Shown: one piece after another, positions 1 to 8,844 of the stretch | Layout: every line of letters starts with the position of its first letter | Numbering within the stretch: position 1 is the stretch's first letter | Source: Mycobacterium sp. KBS0706 | GTDB taxonomy: Bacteria; Pseudomonadota; Alphaproteobacteria; DSM-16000; Inquilinaceae | Direction of reading: 5' to 3' | Length of the DNA stretch: 64,000 nucleotides | NCBI RefSeq assembly: GCF_005938675.2 | Contig: NZ_VCCH02000010.1 | Span: 62,001-126,000, forward strand | The notes under the pieces: generated by a model | What the model was told of the DNA's origin: nothing | Seen by the model: only the letters and a program-made list of their open reading frames with translations | The model's database searches: none | Position numbers and translations under genes: made by a program

Positions 1-659
1 TCCTCGGCCGGCCCCGTTCCGAGGAGGCCGCCAGGGCGCGGGAGGTCGACCGCTGGTCGCTCGGCGCCATGGCCGGCCTGGCCGGCCTCTGCCTCCTCCT
101 CGGCGTCCTGCCCGGCCTGGCGATCGACGCGCTGGCGCCGGCGGTGCGCGGCCTGGTCGGGGCGGAGATGCCGCGGCAGACCGCGGTCGCCTGGCTGTCG
201 ATCGTCCCGGTCGGCGAAAGCCGCAACTCCTACAACGGCCTTCTCGTCTTCCTCTTCATCGCGGTCTCGGCCTCGCTCGCCGCCTTCGCTATCCACCGGC
301 TGGCCTCCCGCGCCCTGCGCCGGGCGCCGGCCTGGGATTGCGGCTTCCCCGATCCCAGCCCGGCGACGCAATACAGCGCCGGCAGCTTCGCCCAGCCGAT
401 CCGTCGGGTCTTCGGCTCCGTCGTCTTCCGGGCGCGAGACCACGTCGAGATGCCCCCGCCCGGCGACCTGCGGCCAGCCCGGCTGCGGGTGGAGGTGCAT
501 GACGTGATCTGGGATCTGCTCTATGCGCCGGTCGCCGGCGCCGTCGCGCTTCTCGCCGACCGGTTCAACCGCCTGCAGTTCCTGACCATCCGCCGCTATC
601 TCAGCCTGGTCTTCCTCATGCTCGTGGCGCTGCTGCTGGTGCTGTCGATATGGGCGTGA
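1..659 (+). CDS. hyfB: Hydrogenase-4 subunit B-like (HyfB) antiporter-type membrane subunit, 3' part only
   Basis: The reading frame is open from the window edge, so only the C-terminal ~218 residues are seen. They contain the last membrane segments of a NuoL/HyfB-type proton-translocating subunit: a hydrophobic stretch near the first visible Met, a CGFPDPSPATQYSA segment typical of the HyfB C-terminal region, and a final helix ending in LSIWA. HyfB usually has about 670 residues, so roughly two thirds lies upstream. The gene overlaps hyfC by 10 bases and opens a run of hyfC-E-F-G-I, so it is part of a complex I-related membrane complex. Family knowledge assigns it ion translocation. The partner reaction is uncertain because the large subunit in this operon lacks the Ni-Fe ligands. 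Confidence 0.88.
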   Translation, partial: LGRPRSEEAARAREVDRWSLGAMAGLAGLCLLLGVLPGLAIDALAPAVRGLVGAEMPRQTAVAWLSIVPVGESRNSYNGLLVFLFIAVSASLAAFAIHRLASRALRRAPAWDCGFPDPSPATQYSAGSFAQPIRRVFGSVVFRARDHVEMPPPGDLRPARLRVEVHDVIWDLLYAPVAGAVALLADRFNRLQFLTIRRYLSLVFLMLVALLLVLSIWA

Positions 660-1606
660 TCCTCGACCTCGCGGTGCAGGGCCTGCAGATGATGCTGGTG
701 CTGCTGGCGGCGCCGCTCCTGACCGGCTTCGTGCGCAAGGTTAAGGCACGGCTGCTGCGTCGCCGCGGGCCGCCGCTGCTGCAGCCCTATCGCGACCTGA
801 TCCGGCTCTTGCGCAAGGAGGTGGTGCTGGCCGAGCACGCCTCCTGGCTGTTCCGGGTGGCGCCCTACCTGATCGTCGCCGCCACCTGGGTCGCGGCGGC
901 GCTGGTGCCGACCTTCGCCCGCGGGCTGGCGTTCAGCTGGTCGGCCGACCTGATCGCGATCATCGCGCTGCTCGGCAGCGCCCGCTTCTTCCTGGCCCTG
1001 GCCGGCATGGACATCGGCACCAGCTTCGGCGGCATCGGGTCCAGCCGCGAAGCCATGATCGCCACCCTGGCCGAGCCGGCCCTGACCATGATCGTCTTCA
1101 CCCTGGCCCTGGTCGCCGGCTCCACCCAGCTGTCGACGGTCGCCGGCATGATGCTGTCGCCGGAGGTGGGGCTGAGGGTATCGCTCGGGCTCGCGCTCGT
1201 CGCCCTGATCGCGGTCGCGATCGCCGAGAATGCGCGGATCCCGGTCGACAACCCGGCCACCCATCTCGAGCTGACCATGGTGCACGAGGCCATGGTGCTG
1301 GAATATTCCGGCCGGCACCTGGCGGTGATCGAGCTTGCCGCGTCGCTGAAGCTGCTGCTCTACATCTCTCTGATCGCCTGCGTCTTCGCCCCCTGGGGCA
1401 TGGCGCCGTCCGGCGCCGGCCCGGCCGCCTATGCCGTGGGCATCGCCGCCTATGCCGGCAAGCTGGCGGTGGGCGGCTTCGCCCTGGCCGTGTTCGAGAC
1501 GGCGGTCGCCAAGATGCGCGTCTTCCGGGTGCCGAACTTCCTCGGCGCGGCGCTGATGCTCGGTCTGCTCGGCACGCTGCTCCTGTTCGTCTCGCGGAGC
1601 CTCTAG
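650..1606 (+). CDS. hyfC: HyfC/HycD-like NuoH-type membrane subunit
   Basis: 318 residues with about eight hydrophobic segments, belonging to the respiratory complex I subunit 1 (NuoH/HycD/HyfC) family. Recognisable conserved stretches are the RRGPPLLQPYRDLIRLLRKE loop near residue 45 and the acidic IAENARIPVDNPATHLELT loop near residues 185-205, both characteristic of this family. This subunit anchors the peripheral arm and couples redox or catalytic change to ion movement. It overlaps hyfB by 10 bases and hyfE starts directly after its stop, so the genes are co-translated. Length is normal for the family. Confidence 0.92.
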   Translation: MGVILDLAVQGLQMMLVLLAAPLLTGFVRKVKARLLRRRGPPLLQPYRDLIRLLRKEVVLAEHASWLFRVAPYLIVAATWVAAALVPTFARGLAFSWSADLIAIIALLGSARFFLALAGMDIGTSFGGIGSSREAMIATLAEPALTMIVFTLALVAGSTQLSTVAGMMLSPEVGLRVSLGLALVALIAVAIAENARIPVDNPATHLELTMVHEAMVLEYSGRHLAVIELAASLKLLLYISLIACVFAPWGMAPSGAGPAAYAVGIAAYAGKLAVGGFALAVFETAVAKMRVFRVPNFLGAALMLGLLGTLLLFVSRSL

Positions 1607-2269
1607 ATGAACGGCCTGACCTTCGACGTCGCGCATCTTCTCGCCGGCGGCCTGGTTCTGGTCAGCTTCATGCTGCTGTACCAGGACCGGCTCTACGCCC
1701 TGCTGAACGTCTTCGCCATCCATGCCCTGGTGCTCTCGCTCTCGGTCGCGTGGCAGGCCTATATCCAGGACGCACCGCATCTCTATGTCACCGCCGTGAT
1801 CGCGCTCCTGTTCAAGGCGATGATCATCCCGGTGGCACTGCACCGGATCGTCGCCCGGCTCGGCATCCATCGCGAGATCGAGCCGGTCGTCGGCATCGGC
1901 CTGACCATGCTCGCGGGGATCGGGCTCGTGGCCCTCTCGATGGTGATCATGCTCCGGGTCACGGCCAACGCGGATCCGCTGGCCCGACAGGACCTGGCCT
2001 TCGCGCTCTCGGTGCTGCTGCTCGGCCTGCTGATGATGGTCACCCGGCGCAACGCCGTCAGCCAGGTGGTCGGCTTCATGTCGCTGGAGGACGGCCTGGT
2101 CCTCGCCGCCGCCGGCGCCAAGGGCATGCCGCTGGTCGTGGAGATCAGCGTTGCTTTCTCGATCCTGATCGCCTTCATCGTCATCGGCGTCTTCCTGTTC
2201 CGCATCCGCGAGCGCTTCGACACGGTGGACGTGCAGGCGCTCGACCGCTTCCGGGGAGAGCGCCGATGA
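1607..2269 (+). CDS. hyfE: HyfE-like membrane subunit (hydrogenase-4 component E)
   Basis: 220 residues, mostly hydrophobic, with about seven predicted membrane helices. The second half (residues ~125-190, with LMMVTRRNAVSQVVGFMSLE and GMPLVVE) resembles the NuoK-like part of HyfE. HyfE proteins combine NuoK-type helices with an extension and are found only in the hyf/Ehr branch of complex I relatives. The stop overlaps the hyfF start (ATGA at 2266-2269). The context fixes the assignment. There is no separate hyfD-like second antiporter gene between hyfC and hyfE, unlike E. coli hyf. Confidence 0.9.
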   Translation: MNGLTFDVAHLLAGGLVLVSFMLLYQDRLYALLNVFAIHALVLSLSVAWQAYIQDAPHLYVTAVIALLFKAMIIPVALHRIVARLGIHREIEPVVGIGLTMLAGIGLVALSMVIMLRVTANADPLARQDLAFALSVLLLGLLMMVTRRNAVSQVVGFMSLEDGLVLAAAGAKGMPLVVEISVAFSILIAFIVIGVFLFRIRERFDTVDVQALDRFRGERR

Positions 2270-3714
2270 CGACACTCCCGGCCAACCCCGTGCTTCTTGT
2301 CCTGCTGATCCCGATCGGGGCGGCGGCGCTCCTGGCCCTCCTGCCGGGCTACCGGCTGTCCGCCCGGCTGAACGTCCTGGCCAGCTTCCTGACCCTGCTG
2401 TCGGCCCTGCTGCTGTTCCTCGGCAAGCCGCAGCCCGGCGCCTATCTCCTGGTCGATGACCTCAACATCGTGTTCGTCGTGCTGAACACCTTCGTCGGCT
2501 TCACCACCAGCCTGTTCAGCGCCAGCTACATCGCGCATGAACTGGAGACGGGGCGGCTGACGCCCGGCCATCTGCGCTTCTACCACGCCATGTACCAGGC
2601 GATGATGTTCGGGATGAACCTGGCCCTGGTCGCCAACAACATCGGCTTGATGTGGGTGGCGGTCGAGCTGGCGACCCTGACCACCGTGCTGATGGTCGGC
2701 CTGTACCGCACGCCGGAGGCGATCGAGGCGGCCTGGAAGTACTTCATCCTCGGCAGCGTCGGCATCGCCATGGCGCTGTTCGGCACCATCCTGGTCTACA
2801 TGGCGGCGCAGCCGGTCGTCGGCGAAGGCCTGGAGGCCATGGTCTGGACGGTGCTGATCGACCGCGTCGCCGCCTTCGACCCGGCGCTGCTGAACCTCGC
2901 CTTCATCTTCCTGATGCTCGGCTACGGCACCAAGGTCGGCCTCGCGCCGCTGCATGCCTGGCTGCCCGACGCCCATGCCGAAGGCCCGACGCCGATCTCC
3001 GCCGTGCTGTCGGGGCTTCTGCTCAACGTCGCCCTCTACGCCGTGCTGCGCTTCAAGATGCTGCTGGCCGCCCATCCGGCGGCGATCGCGCCGGGGCCGC
3101 TGATGGCGGTGATGGGCCTGGCCTCGCTGCTGTTCGCCGGCCTGATGCTGTACCGGCGGCGCGACATCAAGCGGCTGTTCGCCTACAGCTCGATCGAGCA
3201 TATGGGCATCATCACCTTCGCCTTCGGCATGGGCGGCCCGCTGGCGAACTTCGCCGGCCTGCTGCACATGACGATGCACAGCCTGACCAAGTCGGCGATC
3301 TTCTTCGCCGTCGGCCATATCGCCCAGGTCAAGGGCACGCAGAAGATCGCGGAGATCCGCGGCCTGACGGAAAGCCACCCGGTGCTCGGCTGGGGGCTGG
3401 TGACCGGCGTCGTCGCCATCGCCGGCCTGCCGCCGCTCGGCGTCTTCATGAGCGAATTCCTGGTGGTCAGCTCGACCTTCGCCCGCGAGCCGCTGCTGGC
3501 GGTGCCGCTGGTCCTCGGCCTGCTCATCGCCTTCGGGGCGCTGCTGCTGCGCGTCCAGGGCCTCGCCTTCGGCGAACCGACCGGATCCTCCGCGCCGATC
3601 CAGGCCTCGACCGTGCCGATGCTCGGCCATCTCGGGCTGGTGCTGGCCGCGGGCCTCTACCTGCCGCCGCCGCTGACCGCCTGGTTCCAGCACGTCGCCG
3701 GCCTGCTGGGCTGA
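2266..3714 (+). CDS. hyfF: HyfF-like antiporter-type proton channel subunit
   Basis: 482 residues from the ATG that overlaps the hyfE stop. It is a NuoN/M/L-type (Mrp-like) membrane protein with about 14 helices. Landmarks: VELATLTTVLMVGL (residues ~130-145, containing the conserved Glu of TM5), a KVGLAPLHAWLPDAHAEGPT segment with the Lys and His typical of the channel, YSSIEHMGI, and MHSLTKSAIFF. The longer open frame upstream of 2266 overlaps hyfE in another phase and is not coding. The gene is followed after 14 bases by hyfG. Role: ion translocation in the membrane arm. Confidence 0.93.
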   Translation: MTTLPANPVLLVLLIPIGAAALLALLPGYRLSARLNVLASFLTLLSALLLFLGKPQPGAYLLVDDLNIVFVVLNTFVGFTTSLFSASYIAHELETGRLTPGHLRFYHAMYQAMMFGMNLALVANNIGLMWVAVELATLTTVLMVGLYRTPEAIEAAWKYFILGSVGIAMALFGTILVYMAAQPVVGEGLEAMVWTVLIDRVAAFDPALLNLAFIFLMLGYGTKVGLAPLHAWLPDAHAEGPTPISAVLSGLLLNVALYAVLRFKMLLAAHPAAIAPGPLMAVMGLASLLFAGLMLYRRRDIKRLFAYSSIEHMGIITFAFGMGGPLANFAGLLHMTMHSLTKSAIFFAVGHIAQVKGTQKIAEIRGLTESHPVLGWGLVTGVVAIAGLPPLGVFMSEFLVVSSTFAREPLLAVPLVLGLLIAFGALLLRVQGLAFGEPTGSSAPIQASTVPMLGHLGLVLAAGLYLPPPLTAWFQHVAGLLG

Positions 3715-3728
3715 GGGAGACAAGAAGC

Positions 3729-5234
3729 ATGCCTGCGCTGGCCGACATCATTCTTGCGGGGGACAGAACCGAGACAGATCCGTCGTGGATGCGAGCCGTC
3801 GTCGATACGGAGCTGTGGGAGGCCGTCACAGAGTGTCTGGCGGAGGGGGCATGGACGCTGCTCGGGCTATGGGGCGAGCAGGGCCTCGTCCATATGGCGG
3901 TGCTCGATGAACCGGCTTCCGACCTCGCCGTCATCAGCCTGAAATGCCCGGACGGCCGCTTCCCATCAGTCGGCCGGCGTCACCCGCCGGCGATCCGGCT
4001 GGAGCGAGCGGTCTGGGACCTGTTCGGGCTGGAGCCGGTCGGCATGCCGGACGCCCGGCCGTGGCTCGACCATGGCCGCTGGGGTCTGCACCAGCCGCTC
4101 GGTGGCCGGCGACCGGCCCTCGGTGTCGAACCCTATCCCTTCCTGCCGGTCGAGGGCGAGAGCCTGCATCAGGTCCCGGTCGGCCCGGTGCACGCCGGCA
4201 TCATCGAACCTGGGCATTTCCGGTTCACGGCGAATGGCGAAACCGTGGTCCGGCTCGAAGCCCGCCTCGGCTATGTCCATCGCGGCCTCGAAGGGTTGAT
4301 GGCCGGCGCCGAGATAGACCACGCCGCCCGGCTGGCAGGCCGGGCCTCCGGAGACAGCACCGTCGCCTACGCCAGCGTCTTCGCCCGGGCGGTCGAAGCG
4401 GCTCTCGACGTGAGGATCCCGTTCCGCGCCGCCTGGCTGCGCGCCCTGATGCTCGAGCTGGAACGTCTCGCCAACCATCTCGGCGACATCGGCGCCATCT
4501 GCAACGACGCTGCGTTTGCCTTGATGCATGCGCATTGCGGCGTGTTGCGCGAACGCGTGCTGCGCGCCGCCGGCAAGGCCTTCGGACACCGCCTGATGAT
4601 GGATCGGGTCGTGCCGGGCGGCGTCGGTTTTGACCCCGACAGCGACGGGCTCGAGGCGCTGGCCGCGCTCGTCGACGAAATCCGGCTGCACTTCCCACCG
4701 CTGGTCGAGCTCTACGACAACACCGCCTCGCTGCAGGATCGCACCGTCGCAACCGGCATCGTCGCACCCGCCCTGGCGCGGCGCTTCGGGGCCGGCGGCG
4801 TCGTCGGGCGGGCGTCGGGCCGCCGCTTCGACGCGAGGCAGGCTTTTGGCGATGCGCCTTACCGGATGCTCTCCTTCGATGTTCCCGTACTGAATGAGGG
4901 GGACGTCGACGCCCGTGTCAGGCTCCGGATCCGCGAGGTCGAGCAGAGCCTGTCGCTGATCACCCAGATCCTGGAACGGTTGCCCGCAGGCCCGGTCCGA
5001 TCCGAGATCCCGCGCCGGGCCGGAGAGGGCCTCGCATTGGTCGAAGGCTTCCGCGGCGACGTGTTCGCATGGGTCCGGGTCGATCGCGCCGGGTTGGTCC
5101 TGCGCGGCCATCTGCGCGATCCATCCTGGTTCCAATGGCCGCTGCTGGAGGCCGCGATCGAAGGCAACATCGTCGCCGACTTCCCGCTCTGCAACAAATC
5201 CTTCAACTGCTCCTATGCGGGGCACGACCTTTGA
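3729..5234 (+). CDS. hyfG: HyfG/HycE-like large subunit (NuoC-NuoD fusion) without Ni-Fe ligand motifs
   Basis: 501 residues: an N-terminal NuoC-like domain (about 1-130) fused to a NuoD/hydrogenase-large-subunit domain (about 150-501). In true [NiFe] hydrogenases the metal is held by two CxxC motifs. Here the N-terminal motif is RASGDST (residues 205-211) and the C-terminal motif is ADFPLCNKSFNC, whose cysteines 488 and 494 are spaced C-x5-C rather than DPCxxC. The protein therefore should not carry an Ni-Fe centre. Such complexes are known as energy-converting-hydrogenase-related (Ehr) complexes, of undetermined substrate. The ATG at 3729 was chosen because the longer open frame upstream is the shadow of hyfF. 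The gene is followed immediately by the small subunit. Confidence 0.9.
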   Translation: MPALADIILAGDRTETDPSWMRAVVDTELWEAVTECLAEGAWTLLGLWGEQGLVHMAVLDEPASDLAVISLKCPDGRFPSVGRRHPPAIRLERAVWDLFGLEPVGMPDARPWLDHGRWGLHQPLGGRRPALGVEPYPFLPVEGESLHQVPVGPVHAGIIEPGHFRFTANGETVVRLEARLGYVHRGLEGLMAGAEIDHAARLAGRASGDSTVAYASVFARAVEAALDVRIPFRAAWLRALMLELERLANHLGDIGAICNDAAFALMHAHCGVLRERVLRAAGKAFGHRLMMDRVVPGGVGFDPDSDGLEALAALVDEIRLHFPPLVELYDNTASLQDRTVATGIVAPALARRFGAGGVVGRASGRRFDARQAFGDAPYRMLSFDVPVLNEGDVDARVRLRIREVEQSLSLITQILERLPAGPVRSEIPRRAGEGLALVEGFRGDVFAWVRVDRAGLVLRGHLRDPSWFQWPLLEAAIEGNIVADFPLCNKSFNCSYAGHDL

Positions 5235-5241
5235 GGACGCC

Positions 5242-5775
5242 ATGCGCCGGCACCTCTTTCAGGGCCTCATTCGGCCCCCACTCACCGATCCCCCGCCATC
5301 CTTGGATGATCCGGAGCTCGCGGCTCTGGCCGCGCACCTCGACGTGGCGGCCCGGCGGCGTCTCGGGCGCAGTCTGTCACTTCGCGAGGTCGATGCCGGC
5401 TCCTGCAACGGCTGCGAGCTGGAAATCAACGCCCTGAATAACGCCGTCTACGATCTTGAGCGGCTCGGCCTCCGCTTCGTGGCATCGCCGCGGCATGCGG
5501 ACGTGCTCTTGGTAACCGGCCCGGTCACGCACAACATGCGCGAGGCGCTCGAGCGCACGCATGCGGCCACGCCGGCGCCGAAATGGGTGGTCGCGGTCGG
5601 CGACTGCGCGGCAGGCTGCGGCCTCTTCGCGGAGTCATACGCGACAGTCGGCAGTGTGGCCGCCGTGCTGCCGGTCGATCTCCACATCCGGGGCTGCCCA
5701 CCGGATCCGACGGCCCTGCTCAAGGGGTTGCTCGCGCTGATGGAGGGCGGCGGTTCCCCGGGACCGACGCCGTGA
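5242..5775 (+). CDS. hyfI: HyfI/HycG/NuoB-like small subunit with 4Fe-4S ligands
   Basis: 177 residues. The NuoB/HycG signature is intact: cysteines 55 and 58 (SCNGCE), 122 (GDC) and 152 (GCPP) provide the four ligands of an N2-type [4Fe-4S] cluster next to the large subunit. The start at 5242 is preferred because GAGG at 5233-5236 sits five bases ahead; an ATG at 5215 in the same frame has no ribosome site and would overlap hyfG by 20 bases. The N-terminal ~45 residues are an extension seen in some hyf-type small subunits. The stop overlaps the next start (GTGA). No NuoI/HyfH ferredoxin-like gene follows, so the electron partner is not visible here. Confidence 0.9.
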   Translation: MRRHLFQGLIRPPLTDPPPSLDDPELAALAAHLDVAARRRLGRSLSLREVDAGSCNGCELEINALNNAVYDLERLGLRFVASPRHADVLLVTGPVTHNMREALERTHAATPAPKWVVAVGDCAAGCGLFAESYATVGSVAAVLPVDLHIRGCPPDPTALLKGLLALMEGGGSPGPTP

Positions 5776-6626
5776 GACCGCTGGGCACCATGGCTCTGGC
5801 CGAGGGTTTCCATTACGTCGCGGCGCCGCGCTGGAAAGACGATGCGCTGTGGATGTCCGACACCGTCGGCGGCAAGGTCTACCGGCTCGATCTGGCGGGG
5901 CGGGCGCAAGTGGTGGCGGACGTGCCACAGCGACCGGCTGGCTTGGCGTTCTTGCCGGACCGGAGCCTGCTGATCGCCTCGGTCCGCGACCGTCGCATTC
6001 TTCGACTTCAGGACGGTAGGCTCGAACAGCACGCCGGGCTTGGACCGCTCAGCGGTGAGCCGGGCGACATGGTCGTGGATGAGGCGGGCCGGGTGTACGT
6101 GGCGACGTTCAGCTTCGCCTCCCGATCCGAGGCCGGGTTCGACGAGGCGGCGATTGTTATGGTGCGCCCGGACGGGTCGACGGAGATCGTTGCCCGCGGC
6201 TTCGAGTTCCCGAATGGCTGTGCCATCCTCTCGAGAGAGCAGCGTCTCATCGTCGCCGAGACGTTCGGTCAGCGCCTGACCTCCTTCGCTGTAGCCGCCG
6301 ATGGACGTCTTAATGACCGCCGGACCTTCGCCGAGATCGGAACGGTCGCTCCTGACGGCATCTGCCTAGATCAGGATGGCGCCGCCTGGGTGGCCGCCTC
6401 CGGCCGCGGCGAATTCCTCCGTGTGGTCGAAGGCCGGCGGATCACCCATCGGGTCGAGACGCCGGGCCGCCAGGCCGTCGCCTGCACCCTCGGCGGCCCG
6501 GGCGGGCGGATCTTGTTCTGCCTGACAGTGGCCGAGCAGTTCGAAGACGTTCCGGGATGCCCGGCGACCGCGAGGGTCGACATCGCCAAGGTCGCCATTC
6601 CCGCGCAGGGGACATGGGATGCCTGA
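5772..6626 (+). CDS. SMP-30/gluconolactonase-family (LRE-like) six-bladed propeller protein
   Basis: 284 residues from a GTG that overlaps the hyfI stop; an ATG at 5790 is an alternative. The fold is the SMP-30/gluconolactonase beta-propeller: Glu11 (LAEGF), Asn148 (FPNG) and Asp195 (APDGICLD) occupy the positions of the divalent-metal ligands of human SMP-30, and D99 lies in the GDMVVDEAGRVYV blade. Family members hydrolyse sugar lactones or related esters. Its translational coupling to an Ehr-type complex is unexpected, and a sugar-lactone role there is only a guess. It may be a co-transcribed passenger. No signal peptide is evident, so it is probably cytoplasmic. Confidence 0.82.
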   Translation: MRPLGTMALAEGFHYVAAPRWKDDALWMSDTVGGKVYRLDLAGRAQVVADVPQRPAGLAFLPDRSLLIASVRDRRILRLQDGRLEQHAGLGPLSGEPGDMVVDEAGRVYVATFSFASRSEAGFDEAAIVMVRPDGSTEIVARGFEFPNGCAILSREQRLIVAETFGQRLTSFAVAADGRLNDRRTFAEIGTVAPDGICLDQDGAAWVAASGRGEFLRVVEGRRITHRVETPGRQAVACTLGGPGGRILFCLTVAEQFEDVPGCPATARVDIAKVAIPAQGTWDA

Positions 6627-6684
6627 AACCTTTGCCGATCCTGCGGCCGCTCAATCGGGCCGCTCCCGAAGCTCCAGGACTGAG

Positions 6685-7230
6685 ATGGATATCAGCAAGA
6701 TCCCCGCCGGCCGGAACCCGCCCTATGACGTCAACGTCATCATCGAAAACTCGGTGGGCGGCTCGCCGGTGAAGTACGAATTCGACGAGAGCGCGGGCGT
6801 CATGGTCGTCGACCGCATCATCCACACGGTGATGACCTATCCGGGCAACTACGGCTTCATCCCTCACACCCTTTCGGGCGACGGCGATCCGGTCGACGTC
6901 ATCGTCATCGGACGCCATCCGATCATCCCCGGCGCGGTGCTGCGGGTCCGCCCGATCGGTGTGCTGCTGATGGAAGATGAGAAGGGCGAGGACGAGAAAA
7001 TCCTGGCCGCCCCCGTCAGCAAGCTGAAGCCCGACTACGACGACGTGCACAGCCACGAGGATCTGCCGGGCGACCTGTGGCAGCAGATCGCCCACTTCTT
7101 TGCCCATTACAAGGACCTGGAGGACGGAAAATGGGTACGGATCGCCGGGTGGGAGGGGCCCAGCAAGGCCGCCCAGATGATCCTGGCCGGCATCGAGCGA
7201 GCTACGGCACGGGACCCCGCCGCACCATGA
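6685..7230 (+). CDS. ppa: Inorganic pyrophosphatase, family I
   Basis: 181 residues from ATG 6685, matching the usual family I start (MDISKIPAG). The metal-binding signature DGDPVDV is present, along with the YPGNYGFIPHT segment. It hydrolyses pyrophosphate to two phosphates in the cytoplasm, pulling biosynthetic reactions forward. An in-frame ATG at 6619 overlapping the previous gene by 8 bases would add 22 residues (ETFADPAAAQSGRSRSSRT) not typical of the family, so the shorter form is preferred. It follows the lactonase-like gene with little spacing and probably shares its transcript. The gene is convergent with the truncated chromate transporter. Confidence 0.93.
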   Translation: MDISKIPAGRNPPYDVNVIIENSVGGSPVKYEFDESAGVMVVDRIIHTVMTYPGNYGFIPHTLSGDGDPVDVIVIGRHPIIPGAVLRVRPIGVLLMEDEKGEDEKILAAPVSKLKPDYDDVHSHEDLPGDLWQQIAHFFAHYKDLEDGKWVRIAGWEGPSKAAQMILAGIERATARDPAAP

Positions 7231-7339
7231 CCCCCAGCGCGCGGCGTCGCCGTCCGCCGAGTCTCCCGGTCACCACGCCAGAGCACGGCCACCTTTGGCG
7301 TTCTATCCATTCTCTTTCACCTCTGGAATGGCCGGGCGG

Positions 7340-8398
7340 TCAGGCAACGCCCACGCCGTAGTGGAGCGCGATGCTCGCAGCCGAGCAGGCTGTGAGGGTC
7401 CACATCACGCCGAGCTTGAGCCGGAACAGGCAGAGGCCTGCGACCGCCGCGAGCCCCAGCGCCCACAGATCGAGGCTGCCCGGCACCGGCGCAGCGAAGG
7501 ACAGCCCCAGCCCCTGCACCTGGACGGTCTCGCGGAACAGGACATGCAGCGCGAACCAGACCGCCAGGTTGGCCACCACGCCGACGATGGCCGCCGTGAC
7601 CGCCGACAGGGCGCCGGACAGCTTGCGGTTCTCCTGCAGCCGCTCGATGAGCGGCGCGCCCAGGAAGACGAACATGAAGCACGGCAGGAAGGTCACCCAG
7701 ACGGTCAGCGCCGAGGCGATCACCCCGCCGGGAACGCCCGACAGGCTGCCGGGCGCGCGATAGCCGGCCAGGAAGCCGACGAACTGCAGCACCAGGATCA
7801 GCGGCCCGGGCGTCGTCTCGGCGAGGCCGAGGCCGCTCAGCATCTCCGGCGCGCTCAGCCAGTGATAGCTCTGGACCGCCTGCTGCGCGACATAGGCCAG
7901 CACCGCATAGGCACCGCCGAAGGTCACGACCGCCATCTTCGAGAAGAACAGCGCGACATCGGCATAGGCCCCGCCGACCGGCAGCAGGGCCAGCACCGGC
8001 AGCAGCCAGAGTACAGCGGAGGCGAGGCCCGCAATCCGCGCGCCGCGGGCAAGGCGCCCGGCACGGCCCGGATCGGCGCCAAGCACGGCGTCGAGGAGCG
8101 CCGGCGGCCCGTCCTTGGCCTTTCCATGCGCCCCGCCGGCGAAGTGGCCGGGGACGAGGGTCCCGATCAGCGCGGCGACCAGCACGACGATCGGAAACGG
8201 CACGTTAAACAGGAACAGCGCGGCGAAGGAGACGCCGGCGAGCGTCCATGCCACGCGGCCTCTCAGGGCCCGACGCCCGATCCGGAGAACGGCCTCAATG
8301 ACGAGCAGCAGAACGGCGCTCTTCAGCCCAAAGAACAGCGCGGCGATGACAGGGACCGTGCCGAACACGGCGTAGATCACCGACAGCGCCAGCATCAC
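7340..8398 (-). pseudogene. chrA: Chromate transporter ChrA, 5'-truncated
   Basis: 352 residues remain of a long-chain CHR-family transporter (usually ~400-450 residues). The second CHR domain is complete, with VVTFGGAYAVL and AETTPGPL motifs and about six helices. The first domain begins mid-way, at the helix that should follow the PGA motif: the frame reads GTG-ATG-CTG as VMLALS, which in complete proteins is an internal segment. The N-terminal ~90 residues, including the first FGG and PGP motifs, are missing and the sequence upstream does not match ChrA. Instead, a toxin fragment begins within about 25 bases. No ribosome site precedes the GTG. The gene probably encodes no working chromate exporter. 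Confidence 0.82.
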
Positions 8399-8422
8399 CC
8401 CGGCCCGGAAGGCCCCTCCACC

Positions 8423-8635
8423 CTGTTCGCAGGCCGTGTTCTCCCGTTTGACGAGAAGGCGGGACTCGTTTGGGCGAGACTCATGGCCGAAGGCACGGCG
8501 GCGGGGCGCCCACGCAGCGCGCTGGACACCATCATCGCCGCGGTTGCCGAGGCGAATGGCTGTGTCGTCGTGACGGACAACGACGGGGACTTCGTCGGGG
8601 TCGAGGTTCTGAACCCGTTGCGAAGCACGGGGTAA
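8423..8635 (+). pseudogene. VapC-family PIN-domain toxin, C-terminal fragment
   Basis: The last 70 codons of a VapC-type ribonuclease toxin: GRVLPFDEKAGLVWARLMAE, then RPRSALDTIIAAVAEANGC, VVTDNDGDFVGVEVLNPL and stop. These match the second half of PIN domains, in which the central Asp of SALD and the later TDNDGDF acidic cluster hold the catalytic metal. The N-terminal half with the first Asp, a start codon and a vapB antitoxin gene are all absent. The fragment begins at the point where the opposite-strand chrA loses homology, so both were cut by one event. Expected to be inactive. Confidence 0.8.
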
Positions 8636-8844
8636 CCGCAGGCCGGCTCGATTTCCTCGGGTGCCATCGTGGTGTCAAGCTGAAGCAACAGTTCGCGGCA
8701 TCCATAAGCAGACCGCCTGCGCCAGACTCCTGACGGCCGCTCCGGCGGGCTGCTTACCCACAGCTCCTGCACCACCTGGTGGGACACGACCTCGAGAGCG
8801 GCCATCGAACACCCGCCATCGACCCGATCCGGAGCCGCGCTGCA

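Noticed and set aside
596-2275. Very long open frames antisense to the hyf genes
   Set aside because: Low-complexity His/Asp/Gln/Arg-rich translation typical of the antisense strand of GC-rich genes; no domain and no ribosome site.
3729-5234. Calling HyfG an active [NiFe] hydrogenase
   Set aside because: Both CxxC motifs are missing and no maturation genes are visible.
7231-7339. CCATTC/GAATGG repeat between ppa and chrA as terminator
   Set aside because: Six pairs with a 13-base loop; not convincing.
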